A stretch of DNA of 30,940 nt, taken from the NCBI RefSeq assembly GCF_001653235.2, contig NW_019154067.1, positions 1 through 30,940 of the forward strand. Reading direction: 5' to 3'. Shown here piece by piece: positions 1 through 10,904 of the stretch (position 1 is its first letter; every line of letters begins with the position of its first letter). This DNA comes from Pochonia chlamydosporia 170 (lineage: Eukaryota; Ascomycota; Sordariomycetes; Hypocreales; Clavicipitaceae). Position numbers and translations under genes: made by a program. The notes under the pieces were generated by a model. That model was not told the origin of the DNA, made no database searches, and worked only from the letters and a program-made list of their open reading frames with translations.

Positions 1-1462
1 CTTAGTATTGGTCGCGTCTATATCGTTGCGCTTGGGGGGCTTATTTTCGGTTAACTGAGGGCCTGGTACGTCACGGGGGAGAGGTTGCGTGAATTAACGA
101 CAATTCAAGATTAACTGGGTATCCCTCGCAGGCTTGATGGCATGCCAGCCAAGTAAGGTTTCACGCTTGAAGTGATTCGCAGTTAAGATAATGAAAGCTA
201 GCTTTCAGTGTAAATTAGGAGTTAGTTTATTTAGAACATAACTAACATCGTCTAAGGGAGGCAGCGAGGGGATGTTAAGGCGGAGCTTACTGCTGATAGG
301 CGGGCGCAATATGAGAATTATGGGCTGCAAAGTAATTAATATATAGTCTACGGCTCCGCTACTATAGTCAAGTATCACTATAATGGTAGATAATTGGAAA
401 TATTGCTTTGGTAGTACATTTCTTTTTGAGTTGATCTTATCGCATGGGCGCATAGATAGTAATGTCGTCAAACCTACATTTTAAGATGGTGGTTTTGGTT
501 AAACCCTACAGGCTGGATGTGGCTTAGACTGTTTTGAAACCTTCGAGAACCCGTTAAGGAACGACAGGGGGGCGGAGGTGCTTGGAGGCGTGAAAAGATC
601 TGTTGAAGAGTTTTAAGATTTCGCCAGGGTTCGTTCATCTGAGATTGATTTCGTGCCGGCAACAAGGTTACCGAGTTTCTAGTATCAGGATAGAAAGGAG
701 TTTAGACTAATCATTTAGGTTTAATGGGATGCGATACTTTGTATCACGTGTTTTGTGGCAAGGGAGTCTAAACAGATGGCATTAATGGCACTCTACTCCA
801 TCTTTATTATTACTGTCCCCTTCCGGCATCGTAGGTTGCATTGAGGGCAAAGGGCTTGTTAAATTTAGCTTTCAAATGTTCCAGGCTGGGTATGTGGCCA
901 CTCTCAGTATTACTTGACCTCCGGCTGGCGGGCTACGCTATGACAGTAGTGCTAAAATAGTAATAAAAGCGGCTCTTTTTAGTAAATATAAATTTTGATG
1001 TTTCCGTTTAATGCTTGCTTAGTTAGCAGCTATTGTGAAGGTAAATCGGCTTCAAGCTTTACGTGCTCAGCGATTGAGGGACATATGACTGCATGTTATG
1101 TTAACAGTTCACTTCATGCTCAGGCGGTTTTTTGGGCGGGAAGGTGCTAACGCGTGAAGTGTTTGTCAGTGGGTTGCTGTATTGCGCCTAGCGGGCACAT
1201 TGGCGGAAGTTATGCGGTGAGAGTGGTATCTCCATGCATCTTGTCGAGGGGCTGTCGGAGGGACAGGCGCATTGCGTCTCGGGAATGAGGAAGGTAGGGG
1301 GCATAAGAAAACGGCGGCAAGTGGCAAGACACGGCCGGAGCATGTATAGAAAGAGCTGTAGAGATTCAGGTTATTTTGCCCCGCGGTTTCTTCATAGGAC
1401 GTCGCGTTAATAGTTACATTGGAGGTGTGGGCCTAAGAACTAGCACAGAGTTAGTTATTCTG
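1..1462. other. ORF-poor region, possible degraded element
   Basis: No reading frame here resembles a protein I recognise. The two longest minus-strand frames (205-471 and 474-665) have no motifs. Base composition is irregular, with many TTAA/TAAT stretches and G-runs, as in decayed transposon DNA. The right edge matters because the sugar transporter at 1463-3016 loses homology to its family at about 1520. This block may therefore be foreign sequence that replaced the transporter's 3' end. I see no terminal repeats or target duplication. Confidence 0.4.
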
Positions 1463-3016
1463 TTAGTCCCTTTCTACGCTATTAAACCTTGTGATTATAG
1501 TAAGTTGGTGAGGCAAATCGGAGACGGCAATGATGGTGTTCCAGAGCCAGTTGGAGGCAGTGGAGAGACCGACACCACGGGATCGAATGGGGAGAGGGAA
1601 AATCTCGCCAATAACAATCCAGGCACCAGGACCCCAGGTGGAAGCGAACCAGAAGATGAAGATGGCGATGAAGGCAATCTGGGCGTTGACGGCAGCAATG
1701 TTGTCGGCAATGTTGTTCTTGGGGTTGCTGGGATCAGGGTGGGTGTGGTTGAAACCGACAGTGACACCGATGATGGCAACGAGGAACTGGCAGATAAGCA
1801 TACCAGCAGCGCCGATAATGAGAATAGTACGACGACCGAATCTCTCAACAGTCCAGAAGGACAGAGGGGTTGAGCAGACGTTGACGAGAGTGAAGATGAG
1901 CGAGATCAAGAAAGTGTTGCTAATGGCACCAGTAGACTGAAGGAAGGGAGTGGAGTAGTAGAAGATGAAGTTGACACCAGTCCACTGCTGCATCATCTGC
2001 AAAGAGGTACCCAGAATGGTTCGGCGCAAGTTGGATTTGGCACTCCAGAGGCTACCCTTGAAGCAATTGGCCCAAGATCCGAACCAGGTGGTAGAAGGAA
2101 TGAGAGCACGCTCGTACTCCTCGTTGGCGATAATCTCAGCAAGTTCGGTCTGGACGTATTCGGAGTTCTCAGGCTGGCCACGAACGCGAGACAGAGAGTT
2201 GATAGCCTTCTGGATCTGACCCTTCTTGACGAAGTAACGAGGAGAGTCAGGCAAGAAGAGCAAACCGATACCCAAGATCAGGGCCCAGGGGAACTGAATG
2301 GCAATGGGCACACGGTAAGCACCGGTGTTGTCGTAATCCTTGGTGGCGTAAACCACGATGGAGGCCAACATGATACCGATGGTGATGCAGAACTGGTAGC
2401 CGGCAACGAGAGCACCACGAACCTTGCGAGGGCACTATAATTGGACTCGGATTAGCAACTGCCCATGACGAATCTTCGGAAGCTAGCGACAAGGCGGGCC
2501 ACCGAAACACAGGACTATACTCACAATTTCAGACATGTACAGAATAACAATGGCAGACTCGAAACCGACACCAAGACCGGCAATAACACGACCGGCGACG
2601 ATGGGGCCAAGAGCATGATCGGGGCTGGTAATCATCTGGATGACAACACCAAGAGCGTAGATGACACATCCAGCGATGACGGTCCACTTACGGCCGATCC
2701 AGTCGGCAACATCACCAGCAATCAAAGCACCAAAGAAGGTTCCGCAGGACAGGATAGAGACGATCAGAGAAGTGTGAGATTCGGAAATCTTGGTCGCAGT
2801 GGGGCCTTCAACAGCCTGGATGAAAATGTTGGAGCCCAAGACACCGTTGATGTAACCGGAATCATAACCGAAGAAGATACCACCGAAGGAGGCAAAGGCG
2901 CAAAGAAGATAGGCCTTCCAAGTGACGGGAGCCTCGATGTGCTCGACATCAGGGGCAGTGTGGAGAGTAACCGAAGCCTTTCGGTCCTCTCCCGACTTCT
3001 CGAGACTGGCAGACAT
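1463..3016 (-). pseudogene. MFS sugar transporter, 3'-truncated
   Basis: Sugar/H+ symporter of the major facilitator superfamily (sugar porter family, TC 2.A.1.1), a plasma-membrane hexose transporter. Exon 1 is 3016-2525 and starts at ATG 3016 (MSASLEKS). A 90-nt intron at 2524-2435 begins GTGAGT, has a GCTAAT branch-like site and ends TATAG. Exon 2 runs from 2434 to the stop at 1463. Splicing restores the family motif ILYMSEI-CPRKVRGALVAG. Other hallmarks are FGYDSGYINGVLG near residue 50, the GRK loop motif, LPDSPRYF for PESPR, QQWTGVNFIFYYS, FGRR, and GPGAWIVIGEIFPLPIRSRG. After WLWNTIIAV (about residue 468) the expected ITPY...TM11-TM12 and PETKG region is missing. It is replaced by 19 unrelated residues and a stop, giving 487 aa against about 530 usual. 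Identity is secure. Loss of function is inferred from the missing last two helices. Confidence 0.85.
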
Positions 3017-3610
3017 TGTTGGTCTTGTCGACAGCTCTGCGGTAGCTGGTGTTCGTTTGCTGGAATGTAAGCAGTTGCAATGTCTTGGGATATTGAAGAT
3101 CCTAAGGCAAGACAAGGTGTCGTTCTGGTGTGGGGCAACAAAGGGGAACGCCCGTTAAACAATGGGATGGACGGCACGAAGAGCAAGACAAGAAAAGGAC
3201 GACTTAGACAATGAGGGGGTGAGGACGTCTTTTTATCCCACGAGCCAGCGGAGCAATCGATCAAGAATTGGCAAGGGTGTCAATGTTGCATCCCGTCCAT
3301 CATCGACAGTGGCATCTGCGCGTGAATGCTTCCGCGGACACGCTTTGGGGCAAAATTTGAAAATGCGATGGGCAGCAAAGCCTGCAGGGGTGGCGTTCAT
3401 TCACACACGACACTCGACAGGGAAGCGGAGCTTGCACTGGATCTGTTCCTGTTCTGTGAACCAGCAACCAAAAAAGTACACGGTCATTCGTCCAGGAAAA
3501 AAATCTGAAAAGCGACCAGGCTGAGTTTGCCCCCCAGTCCGACTCAAGCTTTGGTGATTGACTTCTGAGCTCCGGGGTCGAGACATGAAGCATGAGGCGC
3601 GTGTCCGGGG
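3017..3610 (-). promoter_or_regulatory. Promoter/5' region of the sugar transporter
   Basis: On the minus strand the 180 bases before ATG 3016 are pyrimidine-rich, as in many fungal promoters. A TATA-like GATAAAAAG lies at 3237-3229, about 215 bases upstream. Two exact matches to the CreA consensus SYGGRG (CCGGGG) lie at 3572-3577 and 3605-3610, a spacing compatible with glucose repression. The motifs are seen directly; the regulation is inferred from their usual role in aspergilli. Confidence 0.4.
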
Positions 3611-3619
3611 AACCCGCAT

Positions 3620-6600
3620 GGAGATATGCGGGGCGTAGACGGGCCTGGGCTACGAGGTAAGGCCGATGATGGTGGCAGATGGACGCTGTGGCCCACATCG
3701 GCTGGCAGATAAGCGCCGAGAAGGGCCGGCCGTTGGCGTTTTCTGGTAGGGGGCACTGGAAAAAGCTAATTAAGCGTTTGAGATGGCCTGGGTGCTTCTG
3801 GTCTGCCCATTGGATCCTCTCCCATCACTTGGAACACGTCTGCTGGTGAACCGACGAGGTGTGGTGACCTATTGCCTCCAATCCATCCCCAAGATCCCCC
3901 TAAATCCCCCCCATGGGCAAGAAATTTTTGGAGACGGGCTCCAATCAAGTCGATGGGTCAGAAATTTGTGAAGCAAAAGGGACAGCATCTCGGGTAAAAC
4001 TCAAAAAGACAATTGAGCCGTGACTAGACCAACACGGGGCCGAAGACGTGAATCAGCTATTGGACACCGCATACGGATGAGACTTACTCTCCGTTTGTCC
4101 AGGCCTGCTCGAGCCTGTTGTTTACCAGATGTGATTACGGTAAGGAAACAAGCAGACAGGCCTAATCCGTCGTCACTGTCATATGTGATTCAGCCAAGAG
4201 CACGGTGTTTTTCTGCTCTGGCCAAGTTGCACTGGCAAAGCTTCATAGGGGGTTACAGTAAGTGCAATTTGCCTAAGCGGAAGGTTCATGTCCGCCACTG
4301 CTGGAAGTCAGATTCAGCACAGACGGGTTTCTCGTTATTAGGGCATCGACAGAACGGTCGTCATGAACGGACGATGGCGTTGGGTAGCATCTTTCGATGG
4401 CTTCCTTCTGACAGCGCCAACCGCCTCAGGACGTCAGATTGTCTTGACCATCAATCCTCTTGCGGTGGTATTACTACAGCATCAATCATGCGAATGAATC
4501 ATGGCGCTATGGTCACGAGACCCCAGCTTCACAAATACTGTCCTGATTCCTGACACAGTGGAGACTCATCGTCAACGGGATCGAATGTTGTCCCTTACCA
4601 ACAGGCAAACCACAAATCTCATGAGGTGTTCCTAAATCGAACATCTGCAGAACGCCAGATGCGCAGAGCCAATAGCTTGGCTTGCAAACTCCTAATGGGA
4701 CTACTCTCGGTCGTACTTGACACGCTATTTCCTGCCCCAGGCCCATCTTCCAGCACTGTATTTGGCCGAGCAAGCAGCGACTTGGCGAGAGACTGGCCAG
4801 AAGCCAACCTAGCCCAGGGTTCTTGCGGGATCAAGGGTGCTGGTGCTGCAATCGTGTTTCCAAGGGTAGCTCCGGCATTGTGGCTGCAGGCCATCACTCT
4901 CTTCGTGCTGCAGATCGACGGGTGGCTGTTGCTGGACGCTGAGATGCAAGCAGTTTTCGTCCACTTGGACGGAGAAATTCGAGAGCAGATTCTGCCGCCG
5001 TTGTTCGGTTGAAAAGTCCAGTCCAATGGTCCCCTCATACCATACCGCAATAGAGTTGGTTTATCCAGCAGTTGGGCTACATGGAAGCCAAGCTTTCGTC
5101 AACGCAAACACCCCTAACAAAATTATTGTCCTGAGGGTACTCGTTTCAAGTGAGTATTTGTCGAAGATGGATGGATGTGGTATGGGCACCCACGATCCAA
5201 GAATAACCCCATGTTGCCAAAGTCTTGGCAAAGCATCAGCTCTTCATGTGGCTTTCTCAATCATCACCTCGGCTGCCCACGGGGTTTGTTGTGGCGTTTA
5301 CAGGGATACCTCATGGCAAACCATCATGATGTGGATTTGGCCGAGTTTGAAAAGAAGAATCACCGTCGTCGAAACACCATCATGCTTCACTTACGGGTCT
5401 CGCGGCTATGCGAGCCGAATGAAGCGCCACGCTGGCATCTGAAAGGAGAACCTGCACAACCATTGCAATGCAAAACTCGGACTGAAACAGCTATGGTTAG
5501 TGGGGAATTTGAAATCATTCTCGTCAAGGTGGCTTACCAGAGCCGCACACTTGGCTGCCAAATCTCGCCATCGGTTCATTGTCCAGCAAGCCATCAAATC
5601 TTCGATGGAACAAGTCAACCCGTATTTATCGCCAGGACGGCTTTACTGCACCGAAAACCGAAAAGCCATCAGTGAACGTAACCTCTGGCGTACTTCCATT
5701 GGACGGAATCGCCACCGCCAGCATTTGGGTACAGCCCTGCGTTGGCTACGACTTCCATGACTATTGGTGGAATGTCCTTGAATCCCCGAAACGTTATCTA
5801 GCATAAATCAATCACACTTCACCATAAACAACTGGTGTGGTTGCGTTTGACTGCGGTTAGACGTTACACAATCCCCTGGCTGGTACGCCTTGCCGTGGGT
5901 TGGCCTTTTCGCCAGGACAGGCTCATCATGTTAGTACGATACTACACGCAGACAGCTGCCACCACAATGAGCCGCTACCACCGGGAATACATGGATACGC
6001 ACGAACTTTTTTGGCGCGATCGAGAGTGCTTATTCCAACGGGGTCAATACCGATAAGGACCTTGGGGAGAGCAACGTACATATTGACCATCCAGTAATAC
6101 AGAGCGCGTCACTAGTCTGGCCTCTGAGGCTGAACCGTAATGGTCGTTGGTCGCGGCGTTACAGCAGATAAGATGCCAATATTAATCAGACGGTCCGTTC
6201 ATCATGGGGCCTCGTCGAGGACTGCATATTTCGCAAGCCGCTCCGTGCATGAAGTGCTCGTGCCATGAGGTCGGAAACGGCCAGACACTCGAATTAGCGG
6301 AAATCGCACCCCAGCTTCATTCTCGGTCGTCACTCGGCCTTCGGTCCAAGCCTCGTCGGGGCCGTGCGGCGTCCAAACAGTCGCAGGTTGCTCCGACGCG
6401 ACGTGATGTGTTGGCTGATGCGTATGCGATGCCGAGTGCGATGCACTACCGCCGGCTTCAGTGGCTCCCACCGTACTTGAACCGGCTGTAGAAACGACTA
6501 CGTGCATCGCAATGCCCTCGAGCCACTAACGAAGTCAGCGTCGTTCAAGTGCTTTCGGAGGATTGATCGCTGTGATAGGTTTGCTTGTGCGTCCCGAGAT

Positions 6601-7690
6601 ACACATACAAGAATTGCATACCCACGCCGACGCCACCTGACGAGTGTGGCCGAGAAACGAAGCAATCAATTTTAAAACCGGCAGAATCTGTCTTCAAACA
6701 GAAATTCTTAGTCGACATATGCAACTGGCTCCAACAGCCCCCGTGTTTCCTCCTCAAGCTGGGGTGCAACTCGGCCAGACAGACGGCATTTCCCCATTGA
6801 ATGAGCAGGAACGACAAAATGAGACAGTTGTATTAGTTTGCTCCCTCCCGTCAAGTCGTCAGCGAACGGGAACCATCATGTCTTTTGGGCTGGTTGTCGA
6901 AGAAACAAAGCATTGGAACGTCCCGCTCTCAGACACCTCGTGGCACCGTGGCGCCAAGAGGTCTGCCGGTTGGCCCGATCGAGTCAAAGGTGTGTGATTG
7001 TTTGGGTGACGTCGGTTTCAAGAGAACATCCCATTCCTGCCAAGAGTTTCTTATCAGCATTCCACAACGAGAACGTGGTGTATAGGGAAGAAACAACGTC
7101 TTTTCCTTTGCAGCGATGTGAATACCGGTCTACGCCCATGACTGAAGAGAGCTTTCGTAAACTAGGAGTGTCGTCTGGGAGGGCGGAACATCTTTGACGT
7201 CGTCTCTGCCTTTTGCTTCTGAAGGCGACTGTGCGACCGGACAGCAAAAGCGCGCTAACAGAACGTTGTTTCCAATTCTATCAGCCATGTAGACATGGAT
7301 TCGATCACAACGCCGACGAGCCCGGTTGCATCAAGTTCACCATCCGATTCCTGAAATGATAAATGGGAGGTGGAAACGCTTGTTATATCGACTAGACAGA
7401 CAAGAACTTAGGTAAGTCGGGATTAAGTAGCTTCGAGATACACGCCCCAGTGCTTTCGTGGCGGGACTGTTGAGGAACCTAACACTCTTTTCTTGAGGGA
7501 GACGAAAACTCCATCACTGTCATTTGCGGGCCATTGTCCAGGGAGGAATACATGCACTTCACTTTGTATGGTCTGAACGGCCTTGCTTCGAGGCTCCTCG
7601 ATGGTCCTTTCATTAAATAGGTAATGTTTTGTCACAGTGGCGGCGATTCAGTTACTTCCAGTGATCCCGGGCGCCTGAGTATCCGCTCAA
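3620..7690. other. About 4 kb with no supported gene
   Basis: Open frames here are short, overlap on both strands and lack recognisable domains. The longest (4020-4553 plus; 4619-5050 minus against 4626-5012 plus) are rich in Arg, Ser and Cys with no coherent hydrophobic pattern. I saw no terminal repeats or tandem arrays. The stretch is probably intergenic DNA or old transposon debris. Confidence 0.4.
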
Positions 7691-7839
7691 TTAAGCTCTC
7701 TCCAGCTGCTGCGTGGGTGAGTAGAAAATAATATGCAGGGAAAAATTCACCTGCCCTGTCCCGGAAGGTGATGCAGAGTCTGCCAAACTACCACTAACTC
7801 ATGGCCCAGACTGTGGGTGGCGAACTGCAAAGGATTTTG

Positions 7840-8510
7840 GTAGTACCAGTAACAATGAATATACTTCTTTAAGGGCCAGTGACTGATTGGGACTACAGTG
7901 CTACCAATACCTACAACAATTCCCTGCAACTACAGGGGCTACCAGTAGCTAAAGCTTGGCGAGTGCCAGTAACAATAGCATGCGATTCTAAGAATTGCCA
8001 TGTGCGGCTGCAGGGATACCAGTAGGTGACCTAAGGCAATTGCAGTGCTACCAGTAACTGAGGGTATGACGGCCCGTAAGTACTAGTAACACAAGTACAG
8101 CGATTACTGGTAGCAATGGGCCGCTAGTAACAAATGCTGAACAGTTACTGGCACACCCCAGTTACCAGCAGCCCCTTTTCGGGGGGTTACCAGCAGCGCA
8201 GTAATTACCAGCACGCCTGGCCACCAGGAACTTGGCCGCATTTGTTACTGGGGCCAGGGTCACCCGGCCGCTTATGTTACTGGCAATGAGGTCGCTGATT
8301 GCTTTTTGTTACCAACAACAGGGCCGTGCCTGATCAGTTGGCGCCAGTAACTCTAGCTATCTTAGCGACTGTTACTGGAACCACACTCGCCCCTAGCTGC
8401 ACCCTGGTCTTGCACATCTGTTGGGTGCCAGTAACCTCTCCGGCCACTGTAATGTACTCTTTCCCACACCTACTGGTAAAAGGTGAGTTACTGGCAAACA
8501 CTCGCTAGGC
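7840..8510. repeat. GTTAC/GTAAC half-site array, copy 1
   Basis: Irregular array of the octamer CCAGTAAC and its complement GTTACTGG. Exact CCAGTAAC copies start at 7846, 7967, 8051, 8344 and 8428. Exact GTTACTGG copies start at 8144, 8244, 8276, 8371 and 8487. Variants GTTACCAG (8161, 8186) and CTAGTAAC occur between them. Spacing ranges from about 27 to over 100 bases and the intervening sequence is mostly non-repetitive. Both orientations are equally frequent, so half-sites often form inverted pairs. The array sits directly upstream of the conserved body at 8555-9617. The same arrangement recurs at 26734-28701. Confidence 0.8.
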
Positions 8511-8554
8511 CGCAGTTACTCAAAGCCAACACGAAATCAGGCTCTCTGAGACGC

Positions 8555-9617
8555 ACAGCTAGATCGTCATCTACGCGTAAGCTACGAAACTCTGCAGCGA
8601 ATTGCAAACAGAGGATCTCATACAAGCACGCACGCTAACAACCATTGACACTACATTCTATTCTGTCACGGAAAAGTTGTAGGATGAAATTTTAGCAACT
8701 TAGGTGCACCCCTCAGGTGGTGGGACGGGACGTGTAGAGGCGCTAATTTTAAGTCATAGAATCTGCGGCTGGTGCCATGTCAAATCCAGCCCCTCGCTCC
8801 AGGCAATCCTGCCGGTTCATGCTCCTCAAAATTCATAATGCAGCTCACAACTACATGGCCGCCCGCCAGCCATCAGGCGATAAATTTCACATCGCCGGAC
8901 AGCTTAGCCAACATAGGCGAAAAGAATCACAGCAATTCTGAGCAAACTTCTCGGAAATTGATTGAGGAGCCTCGAGAATGCACAAAGGTCGCGAGAGGTC
9001 GCTCCCACAAGCAAGCGAAAAGGAAACGTACAAGAATCAAGTGGACATTAGAATGCGCGTTATCTCGTACTCACACTCTCATCAGGCCAGACGCTGCAGG
9101 CTTTTTCATTGCCACTTGTCGTACAGCACTTCTGAGTTGGATATCACTGCTACAAAATACCCATTTGGAAAAAGGTGTGCTTCCGTCAGCAATCAAGATC
9201 AAATCTGTGCTCAGTATTCTGAACACCATCATTTCGAATAAGGGGGGCGCAAATTTGCCGGCCAGATTTGGTTACGTGAGACTCGTGGATTTTTCTGAAT
9301 GTCTGGAAGAACGAGTAAGGGAGCACAGAGCAATTGGCGGGTTCGTCGGAGAGTCTGGTCGCCGTAATACTACTGTTGCGATCAGGTTATGTATTGGCGC
9401 TTTGCAAGATGACTTCCCTGCGAGCCGAATTAAAAGCCGACTTAAAGAACAGAAGAGAGTTGGAGTGCGTTGGAAATGGAGTAATAGAGAGTCAGTTTTC
9501 TTGCTACTTATATACTCTGACGGAGCAGAGGCGATCGTGTGCGTACGAAACTTCTTCAAAATTGTGACTAATGACACTAACACTCCCAGGAAAAAACAAG
9601 GGCGCAATCGATGACAA
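8555..9617 (+). repeat. Array-associated conserved body, copy 1
   Basis: Sequence colinear with 27240-28701 in the same orientation. Matching landmarks include TAGGATGAAATTTTAGCAAC near 8681 against the same stretch near 27388, GCAATTCTGAGCAA near 8930 against 27672, CATCAGGCCAGACGCTGCAGG near 9080 against 27811, AATCAAGATCAAATCTGTGC near 9190 against 27923, and the end near AACAAGGGCGC (9594/28677). Homology stops just after GATGACAA in both copies. Together with the upstream array this defines a unit of about 1.8-2 kb. No terminal inverted repeats or target duplications were identified by eye. Confidence 0.8.
8838..9614 (+). CDS. Unrecognised ORF in the conserved body
   Basis: Open frame of 258 codons from ATG 8838; the frame is open from 8772 but has no earlier ATG. 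I do not recognise the product. It has a basic segment (KQAKRKRTRIKWT), a middle part including LPSAIKIKSVLSILNTIISN and LPARFGYVRLVDF, and a basic C-terminal part ending KSRLKEQKRVGVRWKWSN. The second copy conserves much of this sequence as protein but is frameshifted, so coding ancestry is plausible. A possible 51-nt intron lies at 9539-9589 (GTGCGT, CTAAC branch, CAG); its length is a multiple of three, so the frame is open either way. It could be a decayed transposon gene or a duplicated host-gene fragment. Confidence 0.4.
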   Translation: MQLTTTWPPASHQAINFTSPDSLANIGEKNHSNSEQTSRKLIEEPRECTKVARGRSHKQAKRKRTRIKWTLECALSRTHTLIRPDAAGFFIATCRTALLSWISLLQNTHLEKGVLPSAIKIKSVLSILNTIISNKGGANLPARFGYVRLVDFSECLEERVREHRAIGGFVGESGRRNTTVAIRLCIGALQDDFPASRIKSRLKEQKRVGVRWKWSNRESVFLLLIYSDGAEAIVCVRNFFKIVTNDTNTPRKKQGRNR

Positions 9618-9791
9618 ATAATTAAGTGCCTTGGTGCTGCAGTTCTAAGTGGCATCCCTAAGCCATTGATCGATGTCTGTACCGAAATGTCTAAATTTGC
9701 AGACGAAGTCATTGCCTCGGGAAATTCCAGCTACATGGCACAAATGTCCGGGTTCGAGCACGAGGTCAACAGACGCTTGGGTATGGTCTAA
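9615..9791 (+). pseudogene. Short C-terminal coding remnant
   Basis: An open frame without its own start ends at TAA 9789-9791 and reads like a natural C-terminus: CLGAAVLSGIPKPLIDVCTE, then a segment with FADEVIASG and FEHEVNRRLGMV. It follows the conserved body directly but has no counterpart after the second copy. It therefore probably belongs to older sequence that the repeat unit landed next to. Family not recognised. Confidence 0.3.
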
Positions 9792-10211
9792 ATTGCAGCC
9801 TATTCTGAGCTACCAATATACCAGTTGAAATTTACTTGATGGCCCTTGTCTGAAGATGGTCAAAATAATTAACACACGGTGGTTCAGAGGTCCAGTGCAG
9901 CTTGCGTTGGGATCTGAACGGCTTACCCTGTAACCCTCCACTGATGCTAAATTTTGGGATTCTGAACAATAGCAAGCACTTCCCCTTCAACCAGCTTCTG
10001 CCCCACTTGGAAGCGATCCAAGTCACAACGATGTAAGACTCCCCCATGCTGGAGTCTCAATCCTGACAACCAAATCCTGAAGGTCCACTCCCCCAACGCG
10101 CTTCCTCCTATCACCACAATTGGGTGAAAATGGTTTGGACGCACTGCCGCTCCAGAAGGTCCCATCCCAGCGGCTGCATCCTAGATGCTCCCATCCTAGA
10201 TGCTGCCACCG

Positions 10212-10447
10212 CTAGAGGCTTAAATAAAGCGGTGCAGAGCGCATAGCAGACGGGAGCGTGATTTAATGGATGGCAGCGTAATTTGGCAGATGAGAGCGTG
10301 GTTTAATGGATGGCAGCGTAATTTGGCAGATGAGAGCGTGGTTTAATGGATGACAGCGTGATTTGGCAGATGGGAGTATGATTTAATGGATGGCAGCGTA
10401 ATTTGGCTGATGGGCGTATGAGGCTTAAATAAAGCGGTGCAGAGCGC
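10212..10447. repeat. 40-bp minisatellite with flanking direct repeats
   Basis: About four tandem copies of a 40-bp unit occupy roughly 10258-10415. Each unit has two related 20-bp halves, one containing ATGGATGGCAGCGT and the other TTGGCAGATGAGAGCGT, so it is a dimer of an older 20-mer. The array is flanked by direct repeats of GAGGCTTAAATAAAGCGGTG near 10213 and 10420. A smaller duplication of CATCCTAGATGCT lies just upstream at about 10179-10205. Confidence 0.85.
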
Positions 10448-10453
10448 AGCGTT

Positions 10454-10611
10454 TCATCCCAAACCTACTGGGGTCCTTCTTCCTACTCGGACGTCGGCGT
10501 CTCGCCGCTCCAGCTCAGCAAAGAAGACCCGTAGCCGCTGCTCCCATATCACTCTGGCGGGGTAGGACTGAATTAGGCATTTCCATGCTTGCCACTCTTG
10601 GGAGCAAACTT
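10454..10611 (-). pseudogene. Short coding remnant, minus strand
   Basis: About 50 codons open on the minus strand, ending at TGA (complement of 10454-10456). They include AWKCLIQSYPARVIWEQRLR followed by VFFAELERRDADVR. The amphipathic, acidic/basic pattern with regular Trp and Leu looks like a genuine protein C-terminus. No start or family is recognisable. The 40-bp minisatellite begins immediately 3' of its stop. Confidence 0.3.
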
Positions 10612-10904
10612 ACTGTCGAGGCCGAAATTATTGTCCGCTCTCACTGTCTTTGTTAAGTATATGCACGGACCCCCTCTGTGGCGTATGTGGCTGGTACCGT
10701 GTTTTTACTGTGACTGGCATGCTCCCTTCCACATCTGCTGTTTACGGTCCTTCTGTCTGTCTGACACTACTGTCAGGTACGGCCAAGTTCCCCAAACTAG
10801 GCACGAAAGTCTGTTGCCACAACCCACCCATTCTTGCCTGCAGTGTAGCATCATATGAGACATCCATGAATGTTTGCTGTACTGGAGTAAACCACCACCT
10901 TACG

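Noticed and set aside
1376..2219. Plus-strand ORFs across the transporter, and 2465-3158 plus
   Set aside because: Antisense shadows of the transporter exons, with Glu/Asp/Asn-rich translations typical of reversed coding sequence.
4020..4553. 177-codon plus-strand frame
   Set aside because: Composition is rich in Arg/Ser/Cys/His without motifs or hydrophobic pattern; no supporting promoter or splice structure.
4619..5050. Overlapping ORFs on both strands (143 aa minus, 128 aa plus)
   Set aside because: Neither has a recognisable domain, intron signals or a convincing start; such overlapping frames arise in locally GC-rich DNA.
7840..8510. CRISPR-like repeat/spacer array
   Set aside because: The repeated motif is only 8 bp, spacing is irregular, both orientations alternate and the genome is fungal. 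It is better read as a binding-site-like array.
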